Positions 8,991 through 19,000 of a stretch of DNA of 34,214 bases are shown here, piece after piece. The notes below the pieces were generated by a model that searched no databases, was not told the origin of the DNA, and saw nothing but the letters and a program-made list of their open reading frames with translations. Both the position numbers and the translations under genes were made by a program. Position 1 is the first letter of the stretch. Each line of letters opens with the position of its first letter. The DNA comes from Fibrobacter sp. (GTDB lineage: Bacteria; Fibrobacterota; Chitinivibrionia; Chitinivibrionales; Chitinispirillaceae), in the NCBI GenBank assembly GCA_012523595.1, contig JAAYIG010000050.1:1-34214 (forward strand). The letters run 5' to 3'.

Positions 8991-9034
8991 TAATTAGATT
9001 CCCACTTAAACGTTCCTCTTTAAAGGAGACTTTC

Positions 9035-9265
9035 ATGGCAAACAAAGAGAAAAAAGTACCAGGAAATGTGGAAGGCCCCTATTATGTGGATGAAGAATGC
9101 ATAGGCTGTGGTTTGTGCGAGAGCACAGCACCGGATAATTTTAAGATGAGCGATGACGGTTCCACTGCGGTGGTTTACAAACAACCTGCAAATGAATCTG
9201 AAAAAGCGGCTTGCAACGAAGCTCTTAAAGATTGTCCGTCAGAAGCTATAGGCGACAACGGGTAA
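9035..9265 (+). CDS. Small ferredoxin, single [4Fe-4S] cluster
   Basis: This 76-residue acidic electron carrier has C22-x2-C25-x2-C28 (CIGCGLC) and C67 in DCPSEA as cluster ligands. C60 is a further cysteine that in related monocluster ferredoxins can take part in a disulfide. The second-cluster motif of 2[4Fe-4S] ferredoxins is absent. The start has AAAGGAG 7-8 nt upstream. The gene stands alone with its own upstream palindromes, so it is probably transcribed by itself. Its redox partners are not shown by the neighbours. Such ferredoxins are typical of anaerobes. Confidence 0.92.
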   Translation: MANKEKKVPGNVEGPYYVDEECIGCGLCESTAPDNFKMSDDGSTAVVYKQPANESEKAACNEALKDCPSEAIGDNG

Positions 9266-9277
9266 GAAAAGGATACT

Positions 9278-9309
9278 GCCGGAATCGGTATCGATACTCA
9301 TTATCCGGC
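9278..9309. repeat. Inverted repeat containing the GGTATCGATACC-type palindrome
   Basis: GCCGGA (9278-9283) and TCCGGC (9304-9309) are complementary and enclose the palindrome GTATCGATAC (9288-9297). TCGGTATCG (9285-9293) can also pair with CGATACCGA at 9396-9404. It follows the ferredoxin stop by 12 nt. There is no T-run, so it is not a standard terminator. The core is shared with the 921-936 and 1166-1185 repeats. Confidence 0.45.
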
Positions 9310-9426
9310 TGTATTGAACTGATTACTGAAAACTTTATCGGAATGAATTGTTCCACATCTTACCACATGTAGTCAATTCATTTCGATGCCAATACCGATA
9401 CCGACTAAGGGAACTTATCACACTGA

Positions 9427-10143
9427 TTAGTAGCTCCAGGCATATCCTGCCAGCAGAGAGAATGCAGAGTTGCGGAAATCTTTTCCACCGTGAAATACAT
9501 CAACCATACCAAAAGTATATCTCAAGTCTATTAAAAAACGTCCTGTTCCTGCAATTATATCCAGTGCAAAACCAGTGGTCAAACCAAAATCCAGCGGGTA
9601 GATGATCTTTGAAACCGCCTTATCAGAAGTGAGTTCTTTTAGAAACCCCAAATCGGCAGTTTCAGAGAGTTCGGCGATATTTTCTGAGCGGGACTTAAAT
9701 CTTATGAATAATGATGGGCCGGCATAGGCACTGGGCGTAACAGGAACAAAAGGGATGATCAGTTTTGCCAGAAGAGGTATATGGAAGTAATCTGAATAAA
9801 CCTGAAAATTCGCTTTTCCACCATCTACAGGCGAGATTTCCCATCTTTTACCTGATCTCAGAAACAGAATCTCCGGCTGTATAGCCAGAAAATCGGGGAT
9901 GATTTCATATTGCACAAAAAATCCACTTGTGAAGAAGGGCAGAACACCGGATTTGAATCCGTTAACAGAAAGGGAAAGATCTCTTTCAAAAGAACTGACC
10001 CCGTTCCCCCAGTAACTGGAAATGCTGAATCCGGATCTTACCCCTATAGAAAGACCAAGCCTCTCCTGCTGGATTTGAGAGAAGGCTGAAGTGGCTGAAA
10101 GAATCAGCAAGACAGCTTTCAGGCAGTAGTTTGATCGCATCAT
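9427..10143 (-). CDS. Outer-membrane beta-barrel protein (PorT/OmpW-like fold), function unknown
   Basis: About 238 residues with a clear signal peptide (after MMRSNYCLKAVLLILSATSAFS). The sequence then reads as alternating strands with the patterns typical of small outer-membrane barrels: LGLSIGVRSGFSISSYWG at the start, FVQYEIIPDFLAIQPEILFL, YFHIPLLAKLIIPF and SAYAGPSLFIRF in the middle, and a terminal strand FSLLAGYAWSY ending in an aromatic residue. PEILFL...YFHIPLLAK is characteristic of the PorT-like beta-barrel family. I chose ATG 10143 (tandem ATG at 10140), which has AAGAGGAAT immediately upstream, over the longer frame to 10182. It is convergent with the ferredoxin gene. Confidence 0.8.
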   Translation of the reverse strand: MMRSNYCLKAVLLILSATSAFSQIQQERLGLSIGVRSGFSISSYWGNGVSSFERDLSLSVNGFKSGVLPFFTSGFFVQYEIIPDFLAIQPEILFLRSGKRWEISPVDGGKANFQVYSDYFHIPLLAKLIIPFVPVTPSAYAGPSLFIRFKSRSENIAELSETADLGFLKELTSDKAVSKIIYPLDFGLTTGFALDIIAGTGRFLIDLRYTFGMVDVFHGGKDFRNSAFSLLAGYAWSY

Positions 10144-10291
10144 ATTCCTCTTATAAGGCACATGATGCAAGATCTCTGCCAACCAGATAATATTTAACGG
10201 TTTAAGCTCAAGTTTTTATCTCAGAGGAAACTTTGTGATTTTCGAGTTGATTGTTTTCTCAAATCATTAACAATGGTATAAATTACAGTTT

Positions 10292-10785
10292 TTAATTTTT
10301 GTCAAAAATTGTTTTATTAAGAGAAGCAATTTTTTCTATAGACAAACCAGTATAGAAAGCTACTTTTTCAGCAGGTTCACCATTTTTTAACATGTTAAGA
10401 GCAACTCGTTCAATTCCTTTTTCTGTACCTTGTTTAATCCCCTTCCTCATGCTTTTCCGATTCAGGGATATCGTTTTGGATTGAGTTTAAGTAGTGTTTC
10501 AATTGAATCAATGTTCTTTTATCCGGGGTACTCTTATGCTCAAAAAGAAGATAGATATAAAGTGACCTGGTTTTATCGAAGAGTCGATAAACTATATCAG
10601 ACCGAAATTCATTGAGGGACCCATCAGCTGTGTCGTTCTTTATCGCACTGGAAAGGCTAAAATCAATCTCAACCTTTTTGTCTGGAAACAAATACGAACT
10701 AACGAAACTGGAAACTACCGCGGTTTTGCCGAATATTGCTTTGAAGAAACGGTCATGAGGTGTTTGCTGCCGTTTTCTTTTTCAT
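10292..10785 (-). pseudogene. Decayed Rpn-family (PD-(D/E)XK) recombination-promoting nuclease / transposase
   Basis: Pieces of one Rpn/YhgA-like protein can be read in order on the minus strand. First is MKKKTAAN from 10785. After a single-base frameshift near 10761 comes PHDRFFKAIFGKTAVVSSF, then an intact stretch with DIVYRLFDKTRSLYIYLLFE and HKS. The frame then shifts again near 10440 into GIKQGTEKGIERVALNMLK and a helical tail ending at the TAA at 10292-10294. About half the usual length of roughly 300 residues is missing at the second break, so it is also deleted internally. These genes are mobile-element-like and often multicopy. This copy cannot make a full protein. Confidence 0.85.
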
Positions 10786-10847
10786 GAAAGGCAATATACA
10801 TGAGGAAAAATGATAGTCATTATGGAAGCTTATTAGTGCAGTTTCAT

Positions 10848-10884
10848 AAAAGTAAAAAAGTAGTCTGTCCCCTTTTTTACTTTT
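10848..10884. repeat. Perfect 13-bp inverted repeat with TAGTCTGTCCC loop
   Basis: AAAAGTAAAAAAG (10848-10860) and CTTTTTTACTTTT (10872-10884) are perfect complements around the 11-nt loop TAGTCTGTCCC. Elements with this AGTCTGTCCCC core flanked by poly-A/T arms recur between genes in many unrelated bacteria and are thought to be transposase-associated REP-type repeats. That comparison is from memory. It lies between the Rpn pseudogene and spmAB. Confidence 0.6.
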
Positions 10885-10950
10885 TTCAGTTTTAAATCAG
10901 GCACGTGAAGACCTGCCCCATTCCCCTACCAGAAAGTATTTTTATCTCTC

Positions 10951-12252
10951 ATGGATAAAAAACCCGCAGTAATTAATGTTATCTGGCTTTACCTTATCCT
11001 TTCCAGTATAGTGGTTGCCGCATATACAGGCAGGATGGATGAGATCACAAAGGCCTCATTTGATTCCGCAAAAAGTGCAGTAACCCTGGCCATAAGTCTA
11101 ATAGGAGCAATGGCGCTGTGGCTGGGCCTGATGAAAATCGTTGAGTCTGCCGGCCTTATGAAATCCATCTCCCGGGCAATCCGTCCTGTGATGATCAGGC
11201 TTTTTCCAGATGTACCTTCGGATCACCCGGCGATGAGTGCAATGATAATGAATATGGCTGCAAATATGCTTGGTCTGGGAAATGCAGCTACCCCGATGGG
11301 CATTAAAGCGATGACTGAACTCGACAAGCTCAACCCTGAAAAAGGAACTGCAACTAACGCCATGTGCCTTTTTCTGGCGATAAATACATCAAGTGTTACT
11401 ATACTCCCCCTGGGAGTCATAGCTGTTCGTGCCGCGGCAGGAGCCACCAATCCAGGCAGTATCTTAATTCCATCGATTATTGCCACCACATTCTCTACCA
11501 CCACGGCCATCATTGCTGCCAAATTGCTTGCTTCCAGGAGCAAAGTGTCTGTTCCTGTACAAGCTGTAACTGCTCCGGTAAAGGAAGAAGAAAAAGTTCA
11601 GGAAGCACAGGAACTGCTGAAACCGGCCCTGTTTCCCAGAATTTTTACCATCGCACTCATTCCTGTGTTTCTTTTTGCGATTCCCTGGCATTTCATCAAA
11701 CTGGGGCACCAGCCCTCAATGAGCTATAATCTTGTGACAAGTGCTACAGGATGGCTTATACCAATTATCATGGGAGCCATTCTTATTTTTGGCTATCTCA
11801 AGGGTGTCAAAGTATACGAAGCGGTCACAGACGGAGCAAAAGAGGGATTTCAAGTCGCCATGAGAATAATCCCATTCATGGTGGCTATTTTTGTGGCAAT
11901 TGGAATGTTCAGAGCGAGCGGAGCACTGGATCTCTTTACCTGGCTTGTCAACCCTGTAACCAGTCTCATAGGGATGCCGGCAGAGGCCTTGCCTATGGCA
12001 CTTCTGCGTCCACTCTCCGGAACCGGAGCATTTGGTGTCATGTCTGAAATAATCAATAAAGATCCAAACAGTTTCACGGCTTATCTGGTCTCTGTTTTTC
12101 AGGGATCCACAGAAACTACATTTTATGTTCTCGCGGTATATTTCGGAGCTGTCGGAATAAAAAAGACCCGTCACGCTCTTCCCGCAGCACTCCTCGCTGA
12201 TGCAGCCGGGATCCTGGGATCGGTCTTCATCTGCCATCTGATGTTCAGGTAA
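10951..12252 (+). CDS. SpmA-SpmB fusion, nucleoside-recognition (Gate) domain membrane protein
   Basis: 433 residues with about ten hydrophobic segments. The N-terminal half matches spore maturation protein A (WLGLMKIVESAGLMKSIS, NMAANMLGLGNAATPMGIKA). After a charged linker (KEEEKVQEAQELLKP, about residues 211-225), the C-terminal half matches spore maturation protein B (GFQVAMRIIPFMVAIFVAIG, PLSGTGAFGVMSEI, QGSTETTFYVLAVYFGAVGI). Fused or paired SpmA/B are widespread in non-sporulating Gram-negatives, where they are presumed transporters of unknown substrate. The start lacks a good ribosome-binding site. The downstream Nudix gene begins 2 nt after the stop, so the two are co-transcribed. 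Confidence 0.9.
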   Translation: MDKKPAVINVIWLYLILSSIVVAAYTGRMDEITKASFDSAKSAVTLAISLIGAMALWLGLMKIVESAGLMKSISRAIRPVMIRLFPDVPSDHPAMSAMIMNMAANMLGLGNAATPMGIKAMTELDKLNPEKGTATNAMCLFLAINTSSVTILPLGVIAVRAAAGATNPGSILIPSIIATTFSTTTAIIAAKLLASRSKVSVPVQAVTAPVKEEEKVQEAQELLKPALFPRIFTIALIPVFLFAIPWHFIKLGHQPSMSYNLVTSATGWLIPIIMGAILIFGYLKGVKVYEAVTDGAKEGFQVAMRIIPFMVAIFVAIGMFRASGALDLFTWLVNPVTSLIGMPAEALPMALLRPLSGTGAFGVMSEIINKDPNSFTAYLVSVFQGSTETTFYVLAVYFGAVGIKKTRHALPAALLADAAGILGSVFICHLMFR

Positions 12253-12254
12253 AT

Positions 12255-12902
12255 ATGACACCGGATAAATTTGACAGGAAAATCCGCAACTGGATTTCTG
12301 ATGTATCAAAAGCCGGCTGTACTGTCAATAAGGTGGAGACGATAAGTGAAATCCGTAAAAAAAACGGAGATCTCCTCTTTGCTCTTCTGGACATAGATGT
12401 AAGATCACCTGAAGGAGTCCGTCTTCCCAATATCGCCTTTATCAGGGGGCATGCCTGCCTGATCGTGACACTTCTGAAAAATAAAGATACAGGCGAAGAG
12501 AAATACCTGATGGTCCGGCAGAGGCGTATTGGAAACGGTCAGCTAAGCCTTGAGTTTCCTGCAGGAATGCTCGATGAGGAAAGTGATGCCGGTCAAGTGA
12601 TTATAAGAGAATTGCAGGAGGAAACCGGTCTTGAGGTCTTACCAAATGAAATTTTCCCCCTTACAGACAAAATCCTCTACAGCTCAGCCGGAGCATGTGA
12701 TGAGGGGATCTACTATTTTGGATGTATCAAGGAACTGGACAACAATCAATTCTGCTCCTTTCGCGGTCGAAAGGGAGGAAATCCTGAAGAAAACGAAGAT
12801 ATCACTGTAGTGCTTATGTCAAGGGAAGAAGCTGAACCTCAATGCACTTCCCTTCAGGCCAGACTTGGTTTCTTTCTCTTCGAGAAATATCTCATAAGCT
12901 AA
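12255..12902 (+). CDS. Nudix hydrolase, ADP-ribose/ADP-sugar pyrophosphatase-like
   Basis: 215 residues with a Nudix domain in the central part. The box reads GMLDEESDAGQVIIREL followed by QEETGLEV. The REL-QEETGL half is intact, while the first glutamate position of the G-x5-E pattern reads serine next to two glutamates, a small deviation. The preceding FPAG and the KILYSSAGACDEGIYYFG segment resemble the ADP-ribose/UDP-glucose pyrophosphatase branch more than MutT. The substrate cannot be assigned. It is coupled to the SpmAB-like gene (2-nt gap) and ends tail-to-tail with polA, with 4 nt of overlap. Confidence 0.88.
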   Translation: MTPDKFDRKIRNWISDVSKAGCTVNKVETISEIRKKNGDLLFALLDIDVRSPEGVRLPNIAFIRGHACLIVTLLKNKDTGEEKYLMVRQRRIGNGQLSLEFPAGMLDEESDAGQVIIRELQEETGLEVLPNEIFPLTDKILYSSAGACDEGIYYFGCIKELDNNQFCSFRGRKGGNPEENEDITVVLMSREEAEPQCTSLQARLGFFLFEKYLIS

Positions 12903-15580
12903 TGTGCCTCACTCCAGTTCCTGCCAATTCCGACATCCACTTTCAAAGGGACAGAGAGTTTGTATGCTGAACTCATTTTTCCAATCACCCATTCCTTGAA
13001 AGTATCCACTTCCCTCTCCGGCAACTCAAACACCAGTTCATCATGGACCTGAAGAAGCATCCTTGCACCCCCGCAGACATCAGGAAGATCTTTATGGATG
13101 TCAATCATTGCCAGTTTTATGATATCTGCGGCTGTACCCTGAACAGGAGTGTTTATGGCTGTACGCTCAGCCGCTTCACGGATATTGCGGTTTTTTGCGT
13201 TTATTTCAGGCAGGTACCTGCGTCTTCCAAGCAGTGTTTCTGTATAGCCGTACTGGCGTGCTTTTTCGATTGTACTCTCCATATACTCTTTTACAGTCGG
13301 AAACTGCCTGAAATAGGCCTCGATAAAAGTTCTTGCTTCATTAAAAGAGATTCCCAGTTGACGGGAAAGATTGACCGGTCCCATTCCGTACATCAGTCCG
13401 AAATTGATGGTCTTTGCGGCCCTGCGCATCTCTGGAGTGATCATCTCAGGAAAGATTCCATAAATAGCCGAGGCAGTCTGAGCATGGATATCTTTATCAG
13501 CAAGGAATGCATCAATGAGAAAAGGATCTTTAGAAAGATGGGCAAGGATTCTCAGCTCGATCTGGGAATAATCTGCGGAAAGAAGCACATTGTCGTCAGC
13601 GGCAATAAAAGCCTCCCTTATCCTCTTCCCTGCATCGGTACGCACTGGAATATTCTGCAGATTCGGATTGGTACTTGATAGCCGTCCTGTTGCCGCTACG
13701 GTCTGGTTAAAAGAACTGTGTACGCGTCCACTGCCCTGAAAAATCTGCGCCGGTAAGGCATCGATATATGTCGAGAGCAGTTTCTGAACCTCCCGATGCT
13801 CCAGTATTCTTGCGACAACAGGATAATCAGGAGCAAGTTTCTCCAGAACGTCGACATTTGTAGAATGGCTCCCGTTTTTGGTTCTCTTGGATCCGGGTAG
13901 AGAGAGTTTCTCAAAAAGCACCTCCCCTATCTGTTTGGGGGAATTGAGATTCAGAGGTCCTCCTGCCATCCCGTAAATCTCTTCTGTAAGTTTGTCCAAT
14001 ACTCCATGGTACTCGATGGAGAGGTTTTTCAGAAATTCTGTATCGATCAGCATCCCGTGCCATTCCAGATCACCCAGAACTGTTACCAGAGGAAGTTCAA
14101 CTTTATCGAACAGGTCCCTGCAGTTGCGTTCCGAAAGAAGGGGCGAAAGAACCTTCATCAATGCCAGGGTGATACACACAGTCTCTCCGGCATATTCTGC
14201 AGCTTTTTGTAAAGGGACATCCGCAAATGTTTTCCCGGTATTCTCTTTCCCGATGAGTTCTTTGACCGGTGATACCTCCATTTTAAGCCACTCTGCTGCC
14301 AGAATATCGAGATCGTACTGACGTTTTCCGGGATCGAGCAGATATGCGGCTATCATTGTGTCAAAAGAGATCCCAGCCATGCACAGCCCGTAGTTTTTTA
14401 GCACCTGATAGTCGTATTTAAGATTCTGTCCTGTTTTTTGTACATGCGGCGATTCAATTGCTGTTTTAAGACTGTTAAGCACCGTTTCCAGGGGTAAATT
14501 GGCTCCCTCCCTGTGGCCAACCGGGACATAAAACGCTTCTTTTTCATCGAGAGCGATGGAAATTCCAACAAGTTCAGCGGCCCTGGGCAAAAGGTTAGTA
14601 GTCTGGGTATCGATCGATATCAACTTGCAATCTTCGATTCTCTTGCAGAATTTTCCGAGTTCCTCGATGGAATCGATAATTGTGGTCTGGGGTTTGAGCC
14701 TTGGTGCCCCCCCCAGAAGCGGATTGCGCATCAGTGATGAAAACTCAAGTTCCCGGAACAGGGAGAGGCATTTTTCCCTGTCAAATGGTCTTCTTTTGAG
14801 GCTTTCCAGATCCAGAGGCAGGTCTGAATCACATTTCAGTGTTGCCAATGTTTTGCTGACTGAGAGCTGTTCCCGGTACTGTTCGATCTTTTCAATCAGC
14901 TTTGGGTTTTCCAGTATCGAGGGATTTTCGAGAATTGCTTCTACACTCCCCCCTGTTTCGAGCATCTTAACAGCGGTTTTGGGACCCACTCCAGGAACAC
15001 CGGGGATATTATCTGATGAATCGCCTGTCAAAGCCAGATAATCGACTATTTTCTCCGGTCCTACCCCCATTTTCTCTCTGACCTGTTTCTCGTCTATCAT
15101 CTGCAATGTCCCAGTTCCATCCGGAGCCAGCATCTTTACATCAGGCCCGATAAGCTGCATCAGGTCCTTGTCTTTACTCACAATGTAAACTTCGAATTCC
15201 TCTTCTTTTGCTTTGCAGGTAAGCAGGGCTATCAGATCATCCGCCTCCAGCCCGTCTTTCTTTAGCACCGACAGATTGAACGCCTCGATCAGTTCCCCGA
15301 TAAGCGGCATCTGTGATTTCAGATCATCAGGCATCTCCTCACGGTTGGCTTTATATTGACTATAAAGCTCGTGCCTGAAAGTTGGTTTGCTGCTGTCGAG
15401 AGCAACCGTAATGTAGGGACAGGACCAGTTCTCTATGAGGCGAAGTATATAATTAGCAAAACCAAAAACCGCACTTGTGGGCTGACCCTTTGAGTTTATA
15501 AGGGGATTTTTAATGAAGGCGTAATAAGCACGATACACCAGCGCGTGTCCGTCAATAATGAAAATCTGTTTTTTTTCCAT
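12899..15580 (-). CDS. polA: DNA polymerase I with a degenerate 3'-5' exonuclease site
   Basis: 893 residues from the ATG at 15580 (MEKKQIFIIDGHALVYRAYY). The frame continues upstream to 15820, but that part has no family match. The N-terminal 5'-nuclease domain (about 1-290) keeps its Asp clusters (GLEADDLIALL, VSKDKDLMQL, LTGDSSDNIPGVPG). The polymerase domain has motif A (SADYSQIELRILAHL), motif B (RRAAKTINFGLMYG) and motif C (QVHDELVFE). In the middle domain the D-x-E site reads D324-T-Q326 and the YAAED site reads YAGET (463-467), while FDTM with D407 is kept. Two acidic ligands known from E. coli are therefore lost and proofreading is probably absent. No clear ribosome-binding site is seen. 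Confidence 0.96.
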   Translation of the reverse strand: MEKKQIFIIDGHALVYRAYYAFIKNPLINSKGQPTSAVFGFANYILRLIENWSCPYITVALDSSKPTFRHELYSQYKANREEMPDDLKSQMPLIGELIEAFNLSVLKKDGLEADDLIALLTCKAKEEEFEVYIVSKDKDLMQLIGPDVKMLAPDGTGTLQMIDEKQVREKMGVGPEKIVDYLALTGDSSDNIPGVPGVGPKTAVKMLETGGSVEAILENPSILENPKLIEKIEQYREQLSVSKTLATLKCDSDLPLDLESLKRRPFDREKCLSLFRELEFSSLMRNPLLGGAPRLKPQTTIIDSIEELGKFCKRIEDCKLISIDTQTTNLLPRAAELVGISIALDEKEAFYVPVGHREGANLPLETVLNSLKTAIESPHVQKTGQNLKYDYQVLKNYGLCMAGISFDTMIAAYLLDPGKRQYDLDILAAEWLKMEVSPVKELIGKENTGKTFADVPLQKAAEYAGETVCITLALMKVLSPLLSERNCRDLFDKVELPLVTVLGDLEWHGMLIDTEFLKNLSIEYHGVLDKLTEEIYGMAGGPLNLNSPKQIGEVLFEKLSLPGSKRTKNGSHSTNVDVLEKLAPDYPVVARILEHREVQKLLSTYIDALPAQIFQGSGRVHSSFNQTVAATGRLSSTNPNLQNIPVRTDAGKRIREAFIAADDNVLLSADYSQIELRILAHLSKDPFLIDAFLADKDIHAQTASAIYGIFPEMITPEMRRAAKTINFGLMYGMGPVNLSRQLGISFNEARTFIEAYFRQFPTVKEYMESTIEKARQYGYTETLLGRRRYLPEINAKNRNIREAAERTAINTPVQGTAADIIKLAMIDIHKDLPDVCGGARMLLQVHDELVFELPEREVDTFKEWVIGKMSSAYKLSVPLKVDVGIGRNWSEAH

Positions 15581-16042
15581 TTGGTTTCCGAAAGGAGGTT
15601 TATAAATTCTATTCTGGCCTTTTTCTCTGTTGTGCTTTCTTTTTTCACTCTGCTTATCTTTGCAGAATTGTGAAAAGCAGACAGAGTAATCTGCTGGTTC
15701 AGTTTGGAAGACCTTTATCTGCAATACATGTTTAAAATAGTTCAGGTGACCGGATGAGAAATTATGAAACTTTTTTTGTGTCCTGTTTAACTTATTAACA
15801 TACACCGATTTCTTATTCAAGGCCTGTATCGGCCTCGTAATCGGAATGTCCGTGTAATAGCATACAGATAATTACTGAGATGCTACTTTAAGATTTGATC
15901 AGGCTTTTATTGTGTTTGATATCGATCCGATTTATTACGTTACTTCTAATTCTATATTTAGATTGCGCATAAAGGGGGTCATAGCTATATTTTTCTGTAT
16001 CCCTATTCACGATCCATAACATCGACATTCAGGAGATCATTC
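15581..16042. other. Intergenic region between divergent polA and the STAND-TPR gene
   Basis: About 460 nt, AT-rich, and must hold both divergent promoters. The polA frame stays open to 15820 by chance, with no conserved sequence. I saw no tRNA, no repeat of the families found elsewhere in the window and no clear terminator. An AAAGGAGG at 15591 lies on the plus strand but is not followed by a plausible start codon. Confidence 0.5.
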
Positions 16043-19000
16043 ATGGGAAAGGAAATATTCACCGGGCGCGTATTGTTAACAAGATTCTTCAAAGAATTCT
16101 TTCTGAAAGCTCTTGAGGAGAGTAAAGACAGCCGCTCTTTTCTTCCTTTCAGAAAACAGCGTGACCAGGAGGAGATTGTCAACCCCCGCATTTTTCTGTT
16201 TCATGGCCATGATGGGCTCGGGAAGACATCGGCGCTTAACGCCTGCATCCGTGTAGCAGAAGATGCTGCCGAAGAAGCAAAAAAGGAATTGAATGTTATC
16301 CATATCGACTGGAAGCAATGGTATTCAGAGAAATGCTCCATTCCCGGTACACCCAGGGAATTCAACAATTCACTCTGTACGATTCTCACAGGCAAGAGCC
16401 TTGGGATAGAATCATGCCTTGCAAACTGCAAGAGTATCTCAGAGAAAGTACAAAAACTCGATGACTTGCTGAAGAATATTGCAGGAGATGAATGGCCGAA
16501 GGAGATTTTCGCGGACTCCGACCCAAATACGACCTATAACGAATGGATTCAGAGCAAATTAACAAAACAGGATATTGAGTTCCTGGGAAAATCCGAAGAT
16601 CTGAGAGCCGAGGCGATTGCAAACGGGCTCGCTGAAGCTTCGCTTGAAAATGCCCTTATTCTGGCAATTGACAGCTACGAATACCTGCCGCCTGAGATCG
16701 ACCAGTGGCTTCACAGGGCTTTTTTCGGAAAAATTTATAATCAAAAAAACCGGATTATCACCATAGTGTCCGGATGTAACGGGTTTACCAGAGGTTTTCG
16801 CAACGAACTTCCCGAGGAACTGCTTTTCCAGTTTGATTTCTCCACCAATCCGATGACTCTAAGCGACATCGCCTCCATTGCATCAAAAGAAGGTATTGCA
16901 TTGACTGAAGAGGAGATATACAGGATCGAGCAGTGTACTGCCGGTTTTCCTCTTTTTGTTCGTGATCTTGCTTTGTACCGGAAAAATGGGATTGGCCCCG
17001 AGATTATCCCGGAAACCTACAGTGCAGAGCTGCCTTCTCCAATGGAAGTTGCTGAAGGAGTAACATCCAGGTTTCTTGGTTTCTGCACTGATCAGACAAT
17101 CAGAGAGCGGGTTTTCAGCCTTGCTATGCTGCGCCATTACGATGAGTCTTTTCTTGGACAGCTATGGGGTGTTTCTCCCACTGATGTACAGAAAAACATC
17201 AAGGAATTAGCAGAGCAGTTTTCTTTTATATCAGGTAATTCAGTTGATCCACTTGTGCGGAGTTGTCTGATAAATTTCCTCATGGGTGAATTTGCGAAAA
17301 AAGGAAAATCGCTCTTGTCAGGATTTTTTGAAAATTACTCAAATATATGTACATCATATTTTCAGGAGCAGCTTACCGCAATCCAGGATCAGGAGCCTGC
17401 TTCAGGTAAAAGATACGAAAACCATCGCTACAGAGCAGGATTAGCCAATTATATTGATGGTCTGATGTGGGGCTCGCCCAAAAGTGTCATTGAGCTTATT
17501 CCTGGAATTTACCTTGAACTCCAGTATTTTTGTCCTTCTCTTGCAATACAGATACTCTGGCAGCTAAAGGAATTTGAGCCGGTTATTCCCGGAAAATCGG
17601 TTCCAACATTAGAATTGCTGCAAAGAGGCGGGCTACTGGCTGACCGCTCTCTTGTACTTGATAGTTTACCGGTTCAGGAAGTGGAGAGGGAGATTGTTGA
17701 TTTTCTGTCTGGTTGTTCTCAGTTAAGTGATCTGCAGAAATCTTTGCTTCATCAGAAACTTGGAGAGATGGAGCTCCGCATGGGTAATTTCAGTGCTTCG
17801 ATGGAGCAGTTCGGTAAAGCACTTTCTGCCGGTCCGGTATATGAAGATGGTTACCTTTATGATGATTTCGTGATGCTTGGATATGGATTTCTAAAAGAGG
17901 GGAAGCTTGATCTTGCAGTTTCCGCTTTCAGTAATGCTGTTCTTATCAGGGGTGACAGGTTTGTACCCCTGCACGAGTCCGGTATTGCACAGGTAAAATT
18001 GAAACAATATGATTCTGCAGCAACATCCCTCACCAGAGCATCGGAAATAAATCCTGAGAATCAGGAAACCTGGTTTAATCTGGGTTTGGCATGTGCTGCT
18101 CTGGATCGGTATGAGGAAGCCATTGATGCATTCACTAACGCCACAAAGAAAGGTCCTCAGCGGGCAGAAATATGGTTTGAGGCGGCTAAAGCATATACTT
18201 CTGTTAAGAGATACAATGAGGCTATAAAGGCCTATGAAGAGGTTGTAAAGCTTGATGCTGAAAATTACGAAGCCTGGTTCCGGATGGGGCAATGCTGCTC
18301 TATGCAGGGGTTGTCAGACAAAGCTGTGGAGGCTTTCAGAAAAGCAATCGAAATAAAGTATGATTATACAGAAGCGGTGATGGCAATGGGGCAGGAATTG
18401 TATGACCGCGGATTTTTCGCTGAATCAGCGGAAGCCTTTGAACATGCTGTAAGTCTTGATAAAAATGACTTCGTGGCATGGAACTCACTGGCACTTTCTT
18501 ATTATCATGCGGAAAACTATGAAAAGGCGATTGAATCGGCTCAGGCTGCTGCCGCTTTGAAAAATGATGAATCCGAGCCTTTAATGACTATCGGGCATGC
18601 TCAGACTGCACTGGGTAATTTTGCAGGAGCCGATGAGGCCTATGCGCGGGCATCAGAGATCAATCCGGACAATCCTGAAATCTGGAATCATATTGGAAAC
18701 AGTTTTTATGCTCAGAGTCTCTACACTGAGGCCATTTCAGCATTTGAGAAATCAATAAAGCTTAACCCGGTACAGGAATCGACCTGGCTAAGTATCGGGC
18801 TGGCATATCAGGTTCAGGAGAATTTTCCCAAAGCAGTTGAATCGTTTGCCAAGGCAGTTGAGATTGAACCCGGCAATTCAGAGAGCTGGTTTCAGAAGGG
18901 GCGTGTTCACATGTCTCTTGAGCAGTACAAGGATGCTGCAGAGTGTTTCGGCAAATCCGTGGAAATCAATCCTGATTCACATGATGCCTGGTACAGGCGG

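Larger units (their letters stand above)
8574..9034. other. AT-rich intergenic region upstream of ferredoxin
   Basis: This gap of about 460 nt follows nth. A 68-codon plus-strand frame (8604-8810) is low-complexity and has no ribosome-binding site or recognisable domain, so I do not call a gene. The second half is AT-rich and holds two inverted repeats close to the ferredoxin start, listed separately. No clear rho-independent terminator was found for nth. Confidence 0.55.

Noticed and set aside
11716-12309. Long open frame antisense to the SpmAB-like gene
   Set aside because: A Cys/Ser/His-rich shadow frame with no ribosome-binding site. The opposite strand encodes a clear membrane protein.
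15581-15820. 80-residue N-terminal extension of PolA
   Set aside because: The 5'-nuclease domain begins at the ATG at 15580 (FIIDGHALVYRAYY). The upstream part is Lys/Asn/Phe-rich and unlike any PolA.
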